A stretch of 64,000 nucleotides of DNA from Paenibacillus solanacearum (GCF_910593845.1 NZ_CAJVAS010000022.1:36141-100140); one strand, 5' to 3'. Positions 33,574-42,770 are shown, numbered from the stretch's first letter. A program made the numbers and translations. The notes: generated by a model from the letters alone, not told the origin.

Positions 33574-35727
33574 CTATAAACGCTGCGCCCGGACCAGTTC
33601 CGCGTATACCCCGCCGGTTCGGACCAAGTCTTGATGCTTCCCATGCTCGACAATGCGGCCTCCGTTCATCACGAAGATCCGATCCGCCTCCATAATGGTG
33701 CTTAATCGCTGGGCGATCATAATTTTCGTGCATTCGAGCTTGGACAGTGCCTCCTGTACGCGACGCTCGGTCACCGTATCCAATGCGCTTGTCGCTTCGT
33801 CCAGCATCAGGATGACAGGGTCGTTCACCAACGCCCGCGCCAGCGCGAGCCTTTGCCGCTGTCCTCCGGACAAGGAAGCGCCATCCTCCCCCAGCATCGT
33901 TCCGTATTTCATGGGCATGGCCATAATATCTTCGTGGATATGGGCCAGCTCGGCGGCAAGCTTGATCCGCTCCGGCGCAGCTTCCAGATCGGCAAGCGCC
34001 AGATTGTCGCGAATGGAAATACCGAACAGGTATGGATGCTGGGGAACGACGCCGATCTGCGAGCGTACCCAATGCAAGTCGAGCTTCTGCAGGTCATGAC
34101 CGTCATACCGAATGTTCCCGGAGCTGGGCTCGTATAATCCGGCCAGCAGTGCAGCCAGCGTCGATTTGCCCGAACCGGAGGGGCCGACGATCGCAATGAA
34201 TTCCCCCGGCTCAATCGTAATGGAAATATCCGTGACGGCAGGCGAAGATACCGGAGAGTATTGAAAGGATACATGATCCAGAACGACCTGCCCTTGCAGA
34301 GGACGAACGGGTGTGTATCTCTCCCCTTCTTGTTCGTGCGGCTTATCCAATATATCGTTGATACGGTCGAGAAAACCGTAAATTTGCTGCACCTGTACGA
34401 CGGTCGAGAGAAGTCCGGCCAGCGAAGCGAGGTAGCTGCCGGCCAAAGCGCATTGTCCCAGCATCGCGCCAAGGCTTGCGCTTCCATTCAGCACCTGCAT
34501 TCCCCCGGCAAACAGGATGAATAAGGGAGATCCCACCCGAAGCGCCGTCAACAAAGCATCCATCGTCGCGCCGAGCTGATCTTTTCGCAGCGCCGCATGA
34601 ATCTCTTGCACAAACAACTGCGTCCATTGCGCTACGGCACGCTGTTCGGCCCCCGTCGCCTTTAGCGTCTCCAAGCCGGCCAGCACCTGTACCAAGAACC
34701 CTTGCGATTTGGCTTGCGCTTCCAGCCCTTGCGTGTTAAGGACCAAGTACCGATGGCGAAACAAGAGAAAAAGGCAGCCTTGCAGCAGCCCCAAGCTTAC
34801 GGCTAATCCGCTGATCAGCGGATTGGTCATAAGCAGCAGGACGAGAAAGAGGCCCGCCGCTGCTCCGTCAAGCAAGCCGGAGAGCACGCCGGTTGTAAGC
34901 ATATCGCGAATTTTCGTGTTGCTGTTCACTCGGGCCAGCAGATCTCCGGAGGAACGCGCCTGAATCGCCGCATAGGGAAGCTGGACAAGATGGGTAAGGA
35001 ATTGCACGGTCATGCGGTGGTCTGCATGCGTTCTTAAATATAACAATAGATGAGACCGTACCATCGATCCGAGGAAATGAAATAACGTCATCACGAGGAG
35101 GCCGAATCCAAAATAATATAAAAGCTGAACGTCACCCCGGGGCAAAATCCGATCCACCAATGTTCCCGTGAGCAGCGGAAGGCCCATGGAAAACAGTTGA
35201 ATCAACAAGGAAGCGACGAGAATTTTCCAGAGCAAGCCGGGAAAGCGCACCATCTGCTTGACGTGCCGCCAGGGAGAAAGACGGCTTGCCGAAGCAGTCG
35301 GCTGGAAATTTGCTCCCGGCGTGAGAATCAGGCCGATGCCCGTGAAATTTTGGCTAAATTCGTTGTAAGGAATGAGCCTCCGCCCCCATTCGGGATCGAT
35401 GACCCATACGCCCTTGCGGGAGCAGCGCTCGAAGACGATAAAATGCGTGAATTTCCAATGCAGGATCGTTCCGGTTTGCAGATGAGGCAGATGATCCAAA
35501 TCAAAAGCGGCTCCCTGCCCCTCCAGTCCGAACCATCGGGCTGCTTGCAGCAGAACATGCGCGTCCAGGCCGCTCCGCCCTCCCCCGGTGACCTGACGCA
35601 CCTCATCCAGCGGGACGCACTTGCCGTAATAGGCCAGGACCATCGCCAGACAGGCGGCGCCGCAATCGGCTACCTCCATCTGACGAATCACCTCGATGCC
35701 TCGCCGCCGGCGGAATAGCTCAGCCAT
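33574..35727 (-). CDS. lanT: Peptidase-C39 bacteriocin ABC exporter (717 aa)
   Basis: Residues about 10-140 form a C39 peptidase (QMEVADCGAACLAMVLAYYGK with the catalytic Cys, THFIVFE with His, and DPEWG with Asp), which cuts after GG. Six membrane helices cover about 160-440, and the ATPase follows with GPSGSGKST (Walker A), LSGGQRQRLALARAL and VILMLDEATS (Walker B). It should trim the GG leader of the adjacent precursor during export. ATG 35727 overlaps the truncated HlyD gene by 8 nt. C39 exporters are usual for class II lanthipeptides, not class I. Confidence 0.93.
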   Translation of the reverse strand: MAELFRRRRGIEVIRQMEVADCGAACLAMVLAYYGKCVPLDEVRQVTGGGRSGLDAHVLLQAARWFGLEGQGAAFDLDHLPHLQTGTILHWKFTHFIVFERCSRKGVWVIDPEWGRRLIPYNEFSQNFTGIGLILTPGANFQPTASASRLSPWRHVKQMVRFPGLLWKILVASLLIQLFSMGLPLLTGTLVDRILPRGDVQLLYYFGFGLLVMTLFHFLGSMVRSHLLLYLRTHADHRMTVQFLTHLVQLPYAAIQARSSGDLLARVNSNTKIRDMLTTGVLSGLLDGAAAGLFLVLLLMTNPLISGLAVSLGLLQGCLFLLFRHRYLVLNTQGLEAQAKSQGFLVQVLAGLETLKATGAEQRAVAQWTQLFVQEIHAALRKDQLGATMDALLTALRVGSPLFILFAGGMQVLNGSASLGAMLGQCALAGSYLASLAGLLSTVVQVQQIYGFLDRINDILDKPHEQEGERYTPVRPLQGQVVLDHVSFQYSPVSSPAVTDISITIEPGEFIAIVGPSGSGKSTLAALLAGLYEPSSGNIRYDGHDLQKLDLHWVRSQIGVVPQHPYLFGISIRDNLALADLEAAPERIKLAAELAHIHEDIMAMPMKYGTMLGEDGASLSGGQRQRLALARALVNDPVILMLDEATSALDTVTERRVQEALSKLECTKIMIAQRLSTIMEADRIFVMNGGRIVEHGKHQDLVRTGGVYAELVRAQRL

Positions 35728-35941
35728 TCGCTCTGCCCCCTGTCGTACCGAAGAGCCCTTCGAGGAGCAAGCTGACGAACTGCCAGCCTGCCAGCCCCGC
35801 AATCGTACAGCCGACGAGAAGAAGCCAGAAGGCCAGCGTAAGCCGCGCAGGAACGGGACGCAGCCCGGCGTATCGGGCCGTTGAAGGCTTCAGGCTGTCC
35901 AGCGCTTCTCTGCGAAACAGGTCGGGATCATGATTCGTCAT
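35720..35941 (-). CDS. Truncated HlyD-type membrane-fusion anchor (73 aa)
   Basis: NHDPDLFRREALDSL matches the start of HlyD-type secretion accessory proteins (LFRKEALD...), followed by a single membrane helix (TLAFWLLLVGCTIAGLAGW). The normal periplasmic/extracellular barrel and hairpin domains of about 300 residues are absent. It overlaps lanB by 14 nt and the exporter by 8 nt, so it is translated as part of the operon; it may be a remnant or a minimal anchor. Confidence 0.6.
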   Translation of the reverse strand: MTNHDPDLFRREALDSLKPSTARYAGLRPVPARLTLAFWLLLVGCTIAGLAGWQFVSLLLEGLFGTTGGRANG

Positions 35942-38900
35942 GAATGTCACCTCTTCGTGTCCGGCCGGTCTCGGCATCATAGAGACGCGCCAGAAAGTCA
36001 TATAACACAAGCTCATGGGCTCTGTGCGACGACCGGAGCATCCGGTTCACATGCATATGGATATAGCTCGCTGCGAGCTGTTCCAGGGATACGGTGAGAT
36101 CTCCTCCGATCGCCGCCTTCCTTAAGTCCTTCACAACCGGCGCAAGTCGCCGGGATCTTTCCGTGAAGACGGAAAAAGCCGGGACGAGCCGATCATCGAC
36201 GGACGGAGTTGATTGAAGACAGGCTTCCAGACGATTCCGCTCTCTCCGGAACCGGTCGCCCAAGCTGCGGCGGAATGCCCCGTCGATCGCGAATTCCGCT
36301 GCGAACCCGTCCCGTGCCTGTGCGACAATAGAGGACTTGGCTTCGGCAGAAAACCTGAGATCGGACAACAGCCTATCGATCCCGGTGATCGAGAGCCGCC
36401 ATCGATCCTCCCATCCGGCATCGCCGTCCAGCATCTGCATGATACGGATAACCGCTTCGCTATCTATTTGAAAGAGCCTCTCGGCAAGACGCAACCCTGT
36501 CATTCCGCCGTAACGCTCCCATTCCGGCATATACGTGTCGACCTGGAATCGCCAAACCGTGCCGTCCCGCAGTTTGGGCTGAATGGCGTCATTCAGTTCC
36601 GGGAGCACTTCATTCAGCAGCCGTGCAGGAGCTCCCCTCAGACGAAGCCGAACATGCCAGTCGGGATCTCCGTAACGAATGAAAAACCATTGATCCGCCG
36701 CTCCCGAACGCATCGCGTGGGACATGACACGGCTCACTTCTGTTCGGAGAAGCGCATCGACCTCAGCCGGCCCCGCATAAAGCTTGGCATATAGCCATTC
36801 CGATCCGGGCGGAAAAGCTCTCTGCACAGACGGACTCATGGTTCTTATTCCATTGGGCTGTATATTGGGCATGGACATCCGGGAGTCAGCGTTTTCATTG
36901 GAAGGGATGCGTTCGAAGGGAACGATGAGCTCGTGCACGAATCGTCCCTCCGGTCCCCGGACCACCTGTTCGTCCAGCGAAGGGAATAATTCGGTAAGCC
37001 GCACATCCGTACGGTTTTTAACCAGTTCCACGAACGTATCGACAAGTAACACGTTGTTCAAATCCACGAGCAGCTCCCGATCCATTTCCGCGAACAAAAA
37101 GATAGGCGGAAGCCGTCTTTCTATACGCCACTCATGCACGGCTCGGAACCGGTCGGCGCCCTTCAATCGGCCAAGCCGGCGCAGCTCATCCTGCGGAATG
37201 CGCCATAGAGCTCTGGATAGCACGGTGCGCCCGAACACGACCCGGGGCAGAAACGGCTCAGAGGTGAACGGTCCCCAATCCCAGGCAACGTAATCGGCTC
37301 GTCCGTCCCCCTGCAGGTCGCACAAAAACCGGTAAGGCCCGATGCCATGGGCAACGTAATTATGCGCAGCCGATAAGCGCGGAATGACGCGCTTCCCCAG
37401 CGCGGCCGACCATAGCATGACCTCCTGTCCGACAACGGAGACGAGCAAGTCCTCGATTGGGATCTGCCGCTCAAGCGGAGCGCCGGATTGTCCCAGAAAC
37501 GGAATTTCGTAGTCGCGAAGCAGCGGACGGGCAATCAGATTGCCGACCCGTCCTTCCGGAAGATGGACAATCTCCGCGAAGACGGCATCCGGATGAAGCG
37601 CCTCCTCCGCGCGCAAATGCTTGGCGACGCGATGGTACAGTTCATGGTCGGCATGGCAAAATCGGCCTAACAGAAGGGCGCCGGACGGACCAGACACATC
37701 ATGCATCAGCACCTGGAAATCCCCCCGGTGCAGCGCCTCCTCCGTGCGAGCGGCGACCCGAACCATCGCTGCAAAACTGTCCGGCAGCGGGCGTACCCGC
37801 TCAGACGATAGCGCCTCAACGTCATGTTCCGTCAGGCGAATCTCCATTTCGCCGCTCGACACGGCGTCATTCAGCTTGCGCAGCAGCATACGCTCGCGCT
37901 TTCCCCAAGCAATCTCCGGTTCGCCCGATTCAGGGAAATGCAGCCCGGCCAACAAAGACGATGCATCGCTGGAGCGATCCGCTCCGCCATAACCGATCCC
38001 CGCCTCATCGTCGAGCGCCTCGGTGAACGGGACCTGTCTGCCCTCGTACCGCTCCAGAAACGCACTGCGAAACCGATCCATGCGGGACTGCGCTTGGTGT
38101 CGAGCCGCTGCATGCAAAGCCTGCACGCCTCGCAAAATTTCTTGGACCACCTCGCGCCCCAATGCAGCCTCACGCAGCGGCTTGACAAGGTCTACTTGAT
38201 AAAGCTTGGACAGGTCAATCTGCGCCGCCAGAGGCTCAAGCTTATGACTGATGGCCCGATAGCGTTCGATGTCGACGCCGATCCCTCCCCGGTCCAGCTG
38301 CGCCAAATCGAGCTTCACCTCGTGCAGTTGCCTGCTTAAGCTGTCGGCCTGCTTCGTGCCGTTCAAATGCTCCAGCAAGCAAGCGGTGGCCTCGCTTCCG
38401 GTGACGCAAGCGGACAACGCAGGAACCAGCAGCTGATTGTCAATTAATTCATGCAGAAACGCTTCCGCCTCCGCAATGGATACCTCCGGGTCTTCTTGGG
38501 TCAGCGCTTGAGCGAGGTCCGTCAGGCGAGCGCCGGATGCGGCATGGGACATGATCCGATCTAAGTACTCCGTTCGCGCGACAGACACCAGGTGATGGCT
38601 GCGCACCTGATCTTGCTGCCTTGCTTCGACATAGCGGAGCTGCGCTCCCATCCGGTACAGACTGGAATTCGGCCGGTATAGCCATTCCTTGCGCAGCGAC
38701 AGGTCCCTTGCGATCGCTTCCGTCAATGCGCATATATAGTCCATATCGAGCCGGGTATGGCGCTGGTACAAGCTTGAATCCACGAGGCGAATCGCCGTAT
38801 GATTGGCAACGGCTCCGACAGACGCGCCGGCAAATAGACCAAAAGGCGTCGGCCGTACGGCCATCCGTACGAAATAACGGACCAAGGCGCGCTCGATTTT

Positions 38901-39197
38901 CTCCCCCTGCCCGCTTTCCGGGTTATTCATCCATAGGGGCAGCTTGCTTGCCAGATCGGGAGACGCCAGGAATAGCGCCTCGCGCACTGCGGGCTGGGCG
39001 AACAGGGCAGCGAGCCGGCTTCGCAATCGGGTACGATCCGCCTGAATGGCCGATTCCAGCTCGCCGGGATCGAGCGCTGCGGATGCTTCGGCCCCTTGCG
39101 CCCATTGGCTCAGCGCCTCCACAGGCAGCAAGGGAGTGCGAATGGCGAAAAATTCTGCGCTTCGATACATAGACGTCATGCTGCGGTTCCCTTTCAT
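35928..39197 (-). CDS. lanB: Class I lanthipeptide dehydratase LanB (1089 aa)
   Basis: The N-terminal half is the glutamylation/elimination (Lant_dehydr) region, from FFAIRTPLLPVEALSQW onward with YFVRMAVRPTPFGLFAG and the LDMDYI segments. The C-terminal part (about 800-1080) is the SpaB_C domain (EWLYAKLYAGPAEVDALL, WFFIRYGDPDWHVRLRLRG). It dehydrates Ser/Thr of the precursor using glutamyl-tRNA. GGAGGG precedes the ATG by 4-5 nt. It is separated from lanA by a hairpin and coupled to the HlyD-like gene. Confidence 0.93.
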   Translation of the reverse strand: MKGNRSMTSMYRSAEFFAIRTPLLPVEALSQWAQGAEASAALDPGELESAIQADRTRLRSRLAALFAQPAVREALFLASPDLASKLPLWMNNPESGQGEKIERALVRYFVRMAVRPTPFGLFAGASVGAVANHTAIRLVDSSLYQRHTRLDMDYICALTEAIARDLSLRKEWLYRPNSSLYRMGAQLRYVEARQQDQVRSHHLVSVARTEYLDRIMSHAASGARLTDLAQALTQEDPEVSIAEAEAFLHELIDNQLLVPALSACVTGSEATACLLEHLNGTKQADSLSRQLHEVKLDLAQLDRGGIGVDIERYRAISHKLEPLAAQIDLSKLYQVDLVKPLREAALGREVVQEILRGVQALHAAARHQAQSRMDRFRSAFLERYEGRQVPFTEALDDEAGIGYGGADRSSDASSLLAGLHFPESGEPEIAWGKRERMLLRKLNDAVSSGEMEIRLTEHDVEALSSERVRPLPDSFAAMVRVAARTEEALHRGDFQVLMHDVSGPSGALLLGRFCHADHELYHRVAKHLRAEEALHPDAVFAEIVHLPEGRVGNLIARPLLRDYEIPFLGQSGAPLERQIPIEDLLVSVVGQEVMLWSAALGKRVIPRLSAAHNYVAHGIGPYRFLCDLQGDGRADYVAWDWGPFTSEPFLPRVVFGRTVLSRALWRIPQDELRRLGRLKGADRFRAVHEWRIERRLPPIFLFAEMDRELLVDLNNVLLVDTFVELVKNRTDVRLTELFPSLDEQVVRGPEGRFVHELIVPFERIPSNENADSRMSMPNIQPNGIRTMSPSVQRAFPPGSEWLYAKLYAGPAEVDALLRTEVSRVMSHAMRSGAADQWFFIRYGDPDWHVRLRLRGAPARLLNEVLPELNDAIQPKLRDGTVWRFQVDTYMPEWERYGGMTGLRLAERLFQIDSEAVIRIMQMLDGDAGWEDRWRLSITGIDRLLSDLRFSAEAKSSIVAQARDGFAAEFAIDGAFRRSLGDRFRRERNRLEACLQSTPSVDDRLVPAFSVFTERSRRLAPVVKDLRKAAIGGDLTVSLEQLAASYIHMHVNRMLRSSHRAHELVLYDFLARLYDAETGRTRRGDIHDES

Positions 39198-39255
39198 AAT
39201 TCCCTCCTCTCGGCAGTCGCTGCTCGGACGGTTTGTTGGAACCTAAATCAAGCAA

Positions 39256-39280
39256 CCCCCGAAAAAAACTTTCCGGGGGC
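39256..39280 (-). other. Hairpin between lanA and lanB
   Basis: CCCCCG...CGGGGG stem of six GC pairs in the 106-nt gap. No good T-run follows on the minus strand, so it may act as an attenuator or mRNA stabiliser that gives excess precursor over LanB. Confidence 0.5.
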
Positions 39281-39302
39281 CAACCTCTACCGCGCAGTCC
39301 GA

Positions 39303-39473
39303 TTAAATCCAGCAGGTTCCGCCGCAGCCGCTCCACCATTTGGTCACGTAAGGCTTACCGCCGGCAGCCTGCTTCAGCTCTTCATCGCTCAGCACCCGCA
39401 CCGTTTCTTTGTTCAGAACCAATTTTTTTACCTCTTTCGTTTCCGGTGCTTGCTCTTTTTTGAAATCTTCCAT
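39303..39473 (-). CDS. lanA: Lanthipeptide precursor LanA with GG leader (56 aa)
   Basis: Leader of 39 residues with LVLNKETVRVLSDEELKQAAGG-like features: an L-x-LNKET motif resembling class I leaders recognised by LanB, an acidic helix and a terminal GG. The 17-residue core is KPYVTKWWSGCGGTCWI, with two Cys, two Thr and one Ser available for rings (Thr5, Ser9, Cys11, Thr14, Cys15). GGGAG lies 6 nt before ATG 39473. Its 3' position relative to lanC and 5' to lanB supports the assignment. No additional precursor copy was found nearby. Confidence 0.85.
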   Translation of the reverse strand: MEDFKKEQAPETKEVKKLVLNKETVRVLSDEELKQAAGGKPYVTKWWSGCGGTCWI

Positions 39474-39490
39474 GCTCATCTCTCCCATCT

Positions 39491-40702
39491 TCAATTGGAT
39501 AATAAATAAATGCGGTCCCACAACGGTTCGATCGATGTAGACGCAGCGAGCAGCGACAGGCCGATTCCGGCTGCGCCGGCCAACATGCCGGGCTCTGGCG
39601 TCCAGACGGTCTTTCCGTGCGAACCTGTCAGCGCCAAGTAGCCGCCGATTCCTTGATCCGTTCTCATGTCAAGCGTTCTTCGCACCCACGTAACAGCGGC
39701 AGCCTTGAATTGCGTATCACCTGTCGCCCGGTACAACCGATGAAACAGATGCGCCAGACCGGCGGCGCCGTGACAGAAGCCGGCTTCCGCCACTTGCGGC
39801 TCTTCGCGCAGCTGCAGGGCGGACCGTCGGCCGATCGCTGCCGCGGTCTGTTCCCAGTGAGGTTGACCGATACGTTGGGCAGCCAGCATAAGCGCCGACG
39901 CAACACCCGGATCGCCGTGGCACCATGCGGCCTTGGCCGGTTCCGGCACGATTCCGGGTCCGATGCACCGGGGAAACTGCCCGGCTCCGGAAGAATCGAT
40001 TCGCCTTGCGAGCAGCCAGCGGATCGCATCGTCCAACAGCCGCCGCACCTTGCTCCTCTCCACACCAAGCGCATAGGCATGGCTTAGGAAGGCGATGACA
40101 CCCGGAACCCCATGGGCCATCCCCAGATTATAGTAGCCTCCCGGCGCATCGTTCATCCGGGCATCCGCCGGAAGCAGCTCCGGCCCCGTGAACCAAGTGA
40201 TGCCGTCAGGGTCCTTCACTGCAAGCGAATCAAGCTGGGCGACGACCAAAGCAAGCATTTCCTCGGCAGCGCTGGAGGGCAGCCGTTCACGAGCGTACAC
40301 GCCGATGCCGACGAGACCGTTGGTAAGGTCAAAATCGCCATGCCAAGGCCTTCGCAGCAGATCCAGAAGCAGCGAATCCACGTCGTTCAGCGTATCCCCG
40401 CCTCCGGGTGGTTCGCTCAGGTGAGCAACCGCCCAGGCGATGCCTAACAGACCTTCATACAATGAAGCCGACATTGGCGTCGTGGCGACGGCATCCATCG
40501 CATGCTCGAGAAAACGGCAGGACGAATGTCCATCCCCCATACCGGCCCTGTCAAGGTAGTGATAAAAAACCGCCAGACCGGCCGAGCCTCCGCTGAGGGT
40601 GGCATCCTCCGCATCGTAATGACGGAGATGAACGGCGATAGACTGTACAACCTCCAAGGCGGTGCCGCGGAGTGCCTCATCCAATATCGGTTCCCAGGAC
40701 AT
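39491..40702 (-). CDS. lanC: Lanthionine synthetase C-like cyclase LanC (403 aa)
   Basis: Alpha-toroid with the zinc ligands in WCHGDPGVASALML (Cys and His) and FCHGAAGLAHLF (Cys and His), and GGSAGLAVFYHYL near the N-terminus. It joins dehydrated residues to cysteines. A start at ATG 40771 would give 426 aa but lies at the foot of a hairpin with no ribosome site; ATG 40702 has a GGGGG run 11 nt upstream and gives the normal family length. Confidence 0.9.
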   Translation of the reverse strand: MSWEPILDEALRGTALEVVQSIAVHLRHYDAEDATLSGGSAGLAVFYHYLDRAGMGDGHSSCRFLEHAMDAVATTPMSASLYEGLLGIAWAVAHLSEPPGGGDTLNDVDSLLLDLLRRPWHGDFDLTNGLVGIGVYARERLPSSAAEEMLALVVAQLDSLAVKDPDGITWFTGPELLPADARMNDAPGGYYNLGMAHGVPGVIAFLSHAYALGVERSKVRRLLDDAIRWLLARRIDSSGAGQFPRCIGPGIVPEPAKAAWCHGDPGVASALMLAAQRIGQPHWEQTAAAIGRRSALQLREEPQVAEAGFCHGAAGLAHLFHRLYRATGDTQFKAAAVTWVRRTLDMRTDQGIGGYLALTGSHGKTVWTPEPGMLAGAAGIGLSLLAASTSIEPLWDRIYLLSN

Positions 40703-40777
40703 CGGGCGCTGAACCCCCTTATGAGAGACGGTCGCATTCGAATCTACGGTACTGCGGCTGACAGCTTTCATTATATT

Positions 40778-40798
40778 TAGTGCGTCAGGAACGCACTA
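40778..40798. repeat. Perfect inverted repeat upstream of lanC
   Basis: TAGTGCGT-cagga-ACGCACTA, an 8-bp stem with a 5-nt loop, placed just before the upstream possible lanC start. It could be an operator or an RNA hairpin affecting translation. Confidence 0.6.
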
Positions 40799-40819
40799 CG
40801 GCAAAACCACGTAGTAAAC

Positions 40820-40827
40820 TTACGTAA
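40820..40827. promoter_or_regulatory. TTACGTAA palindrome, site 1 (between regulator and lanC)
   Basis: TTACGTAA within GTAAACTTACGTAAATTAC, a larger dyad. A second copy (41570-41577) precedes the regulator gene, so both may bind the LuxR-type regulator encoded between them. Confidence 0.45.
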
Positions 40828-40828
40828 A

Positions 40829-41533
40829 TTACGCATCCATGACGCCGCTGCGGATCGCCCAGGCGATAACGCCGGCCCGGTTGGGGACACGAAGCTTCAG
40901 GCGAATATGCTCCTCATATTTCTCGACGGTACGCGGGCTAAGGTGCAGGTGTACGCCGATTTTCTTCGAAGTGCAGCCATGCGCTACGAGCCGAATAATA
41001 TCCAGCTCGCGTTCCGACAAGAGGATGCAATTCCAATCCGCTTGTGACGCTTCCGAAGCATGTGCCGCTGACGGCTGCTCCATTCCCTTCCAGCCGCGTT
41101 CATGAGATTCCGCTGCGGTTTCTTCGGAAACTTTCCACAATCCAAGCTGTCTCATCCATTTCTGTTGATCGACCATGATCCACAGCCCTGATATTTGGTT
41201 GTCCACAAAATCAAAGAAGCCCTGCCCCGGCATGGAGAACGATTTGGCGGTTGCGGGAAGACGGTAAAAGCATTCTTCATGCACGCCGGATACCGTTCCC
41301 CGCACGGCAACCTTCGCTCCGTCGGAGATGCTGTCTTCCGTCCGGAATTGCAGATGGGAGAAGCTTTTCCAGACTTGGCCGATGAACTGGAGGAACTCCG
41401 TACGTTTCATCGTATGTCCCGTATGGAAGCGGGCGGTAAACGTGAAATGGAGCAGCTCGTGTAACCGGGATTCCGTTGTTTTGCTGAATACTTCATCGCA
41501 AAAGCGATGGACGATTGCCTGTTTGCTTGCCAA
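40829..41533 (-). CDS. NTF2/SnoaL-like domain fused to a LuxR-type HTH regulator (234 aa)
   Basis: Residues 1 to about 135 look like a SnoaL/NTF2-type domain (IVHRFCDEVFSK, TARFHTGHTM, RGTVSGVHEECFYRLPATAKSF, GLWIMVDQQKWMRQLG), which normally binds small molecules or catalyses cyclisation. The last 65 residues are a LuxR HTH (LSERELDIIRLVAHGCTSKKIG, LSPRTVEKYEEHI). There is no phospho-acceptor receiver, so this is a one-component regulator. The TTG at 41533 has AGGTGG 7 nt upstream; a TTG at 41596 gives 255 aa. It is read towards lanC and probably controls the lanthipeptide operon. Confidence 0.75.
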   Translation of the reverse strand: MASKQAIVHRFCDEVFSKTTESRLHELLHFTFTARFHTGHTMKRTEFLQFIGQVWKSFSHLQFRTEDSISDGAKVAVRGTVSGVHEECFYRLPATAKSFSMPGQGFFDFVDNQISGLWIMVDQQKWMRQLGLWKVSEETAAESHERGWKGMEQPSAAHASEASQADWNCILLSERELDIIRLVAHGCTSKKIGVHLHLSPRTVEKYEEHIRLKLRVPNRAGVIAWAIRSGVMDA

Positions 41534-41569
41534 GGATAACCCACCTATCTGCGCGCTTTTACATGATAC

Positions 41570-41577
41570 GTTACGTA
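41570..41577. promoter_or_regulatory. TTACGTAA palindrome, site 2 (upstream of the regulator)
   Basis: TTACGTAA embedded in ATACGTTACGTAAATATG, like site 1 in its flanking A/T pattern. This is a candidate autoregulatory site. Confidence 0.45.
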
Positions 41578-41697
41578 AATATGCTCCTTGCCACAACCTT
41601 CCATTGTCACAATTTTGGTCATGGTTCGGTCATACGTTCGCAGTCTGAATTAGGGCGCCCGATAGCACGGTTCCCCTCCCTTGGAACCACGAAAAAA

Positions 41698-41719
41698 AGA
41701 CTGCCCGCAAGCAGTCTTG
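41698..41719 (-). terminator. Terminator downstream of the SDR gene
   Basis: AAGACTGC-N6-GCAGTCTT with a run of seven Ts on the minus strand. It separates the biosynthetic operon (41925-49429) from the lanthipeptide locus. Confidence 0.85.
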
Positions 41720-41722
41720 TTA

Positions 41723-41827
41723 TTATGTAGTATGACGTATCCGTCTCTTCCCCCATGGTTTAAGATACGAGATCGCCGTTAAAAAGATCAATATTGCCAA
41801 AACGAATACGCTTCCGGTCAAAATCAT
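41723..41827 (-). CDS. Possible single-helix small membrane peptide (34 aa)
   Basis: MILTGSVFVLAILIFLTAIS, then a polar basic tail (KPWGKRRIRHTT), giving one membrane helix plus a positive end. It ends at the terminator stem. No ribosome site is evident upstream of ATG 41827, so translation is doubtful. Confidence 0.3.
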   Translation of the reverse strand: MILTGSVFVLAILIFLTAISYLKPWGKRRIRHTT

Positions 41828-41924
41828 TTTTTGACTATGGAGGTATTCAGGATTATTCGGGCTGAGCAGCTAATGTTAGGGAGTCTTCTTCCGATTCAAT
41901 CCTTGATTCGGGGCGCCGCCTTGT

Positions 41925-42770
41925 TTATTTCAGAAACCGCATGATGATCGCTTCGTACCAGCTCCAGGGCAGCAGCGTCCTCCCCCAGACCGCGAGCCTG
42001 ACGCCTTGGCCCGACATCGTTCTGAATCGAGACTTGGGCGAGCGGACGATCTTGACAATACGACGCGCGATTTCGGACGGGTCCGGAGCGGTCTCGCTCG
42101 TCTTCCTGGAGTAGGCGAGCACCTTGTCCAACAGACCTCGATAGGGGGACGCTTCGGAGACATGGATCGCATCGAATCCTTTTCGCCAAATATCGGTGCG
42201 GTACGCTCCTGGTTCGATCAGAACGACGCGGATACCGAAAGGCTTCATCTCCAGCCGCAGCGCCTCGCTGAAGCCTTCGACCGCAAATTTGGATGCGCTG
42301 TACGGCGCGTACCCCGGAAAAGCCATGAGGCCGCTTACGCTGCTTACGTTGACAATGGTTCCGAAGCCCTGCTTGCGCATATGTGGAAGCACCGCTCGGG
42401 TCACCGCAATAAGCCCGAACACATTCGTCTCCATCTGCGCTCGCCACGCCTCCATCGGCACATCCTCGACAAACCCGCCGGCCGCATAGCCTGCATTGTT
42501 GATCAAGGCGTCGATGCGCCCGTGCTTCCGTATCGCATCCGCCACGACCGCATGAACGGTTCCGTGGTCCGTCACATCCATGCGGGCTACCTCCAGACGG
42601 TCCGCTACCCCCGCCTGGCCCGCCTGTTCAAGCAAAGGTCCGCGGTTATCCGGATTGCGCATCGCGGCAATGACACGGTACCCTTGCTGCGCCAGCGCGA
42701 CGGACGTCAGAAGTCCGAATCCGCTTGACGCGCCGGTCACCAAAGCGATCTTGGTTTCATGTTCCAGCAT
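41925..42770 (-). CDS. Short-chain dehydrogenase/reductase (281 aa)
   Basis: Classical SDR: ALVTGASSGFG cofactor motif, NNAGYAAGG, active-site YSASKFAVEG (Tyr and Lys), MDVTDHG. The C-terminal extension of about 30 residues is typical of several Bacillota SDRs. It lies 106 nt downstream of the acyltransferase gene without a strong terminator between, so it could be the last gene of the biosynthetic operon. Substrate unknown. Confidence 0.88.
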   Translation of the reverse strand: MLEHETKIALVTGASSGFGLLTSVALAQQGYRVIAAMRNPDNRGPLLEQAGQAGVADRLEVARMDVTDHGTVHAVVADAIRKHGRIDALINNAGYAAGGFVEDVPMEAWRAQMETNVFGLIAVTRAVLPHMRKQGFGTIVNVSSVSGLMAFPGYAPYSASKFAVEGFSEALRLEMKPFGIRVVLIEPGAYRTDIWRKGFDAIHVSEASPYRGLLDKVLAYSRKTSETAPDPSEIARRIVKIVRSPKSRFRTMSGQGVRLAVWGRTLLPWSWYEAIIMRFLK

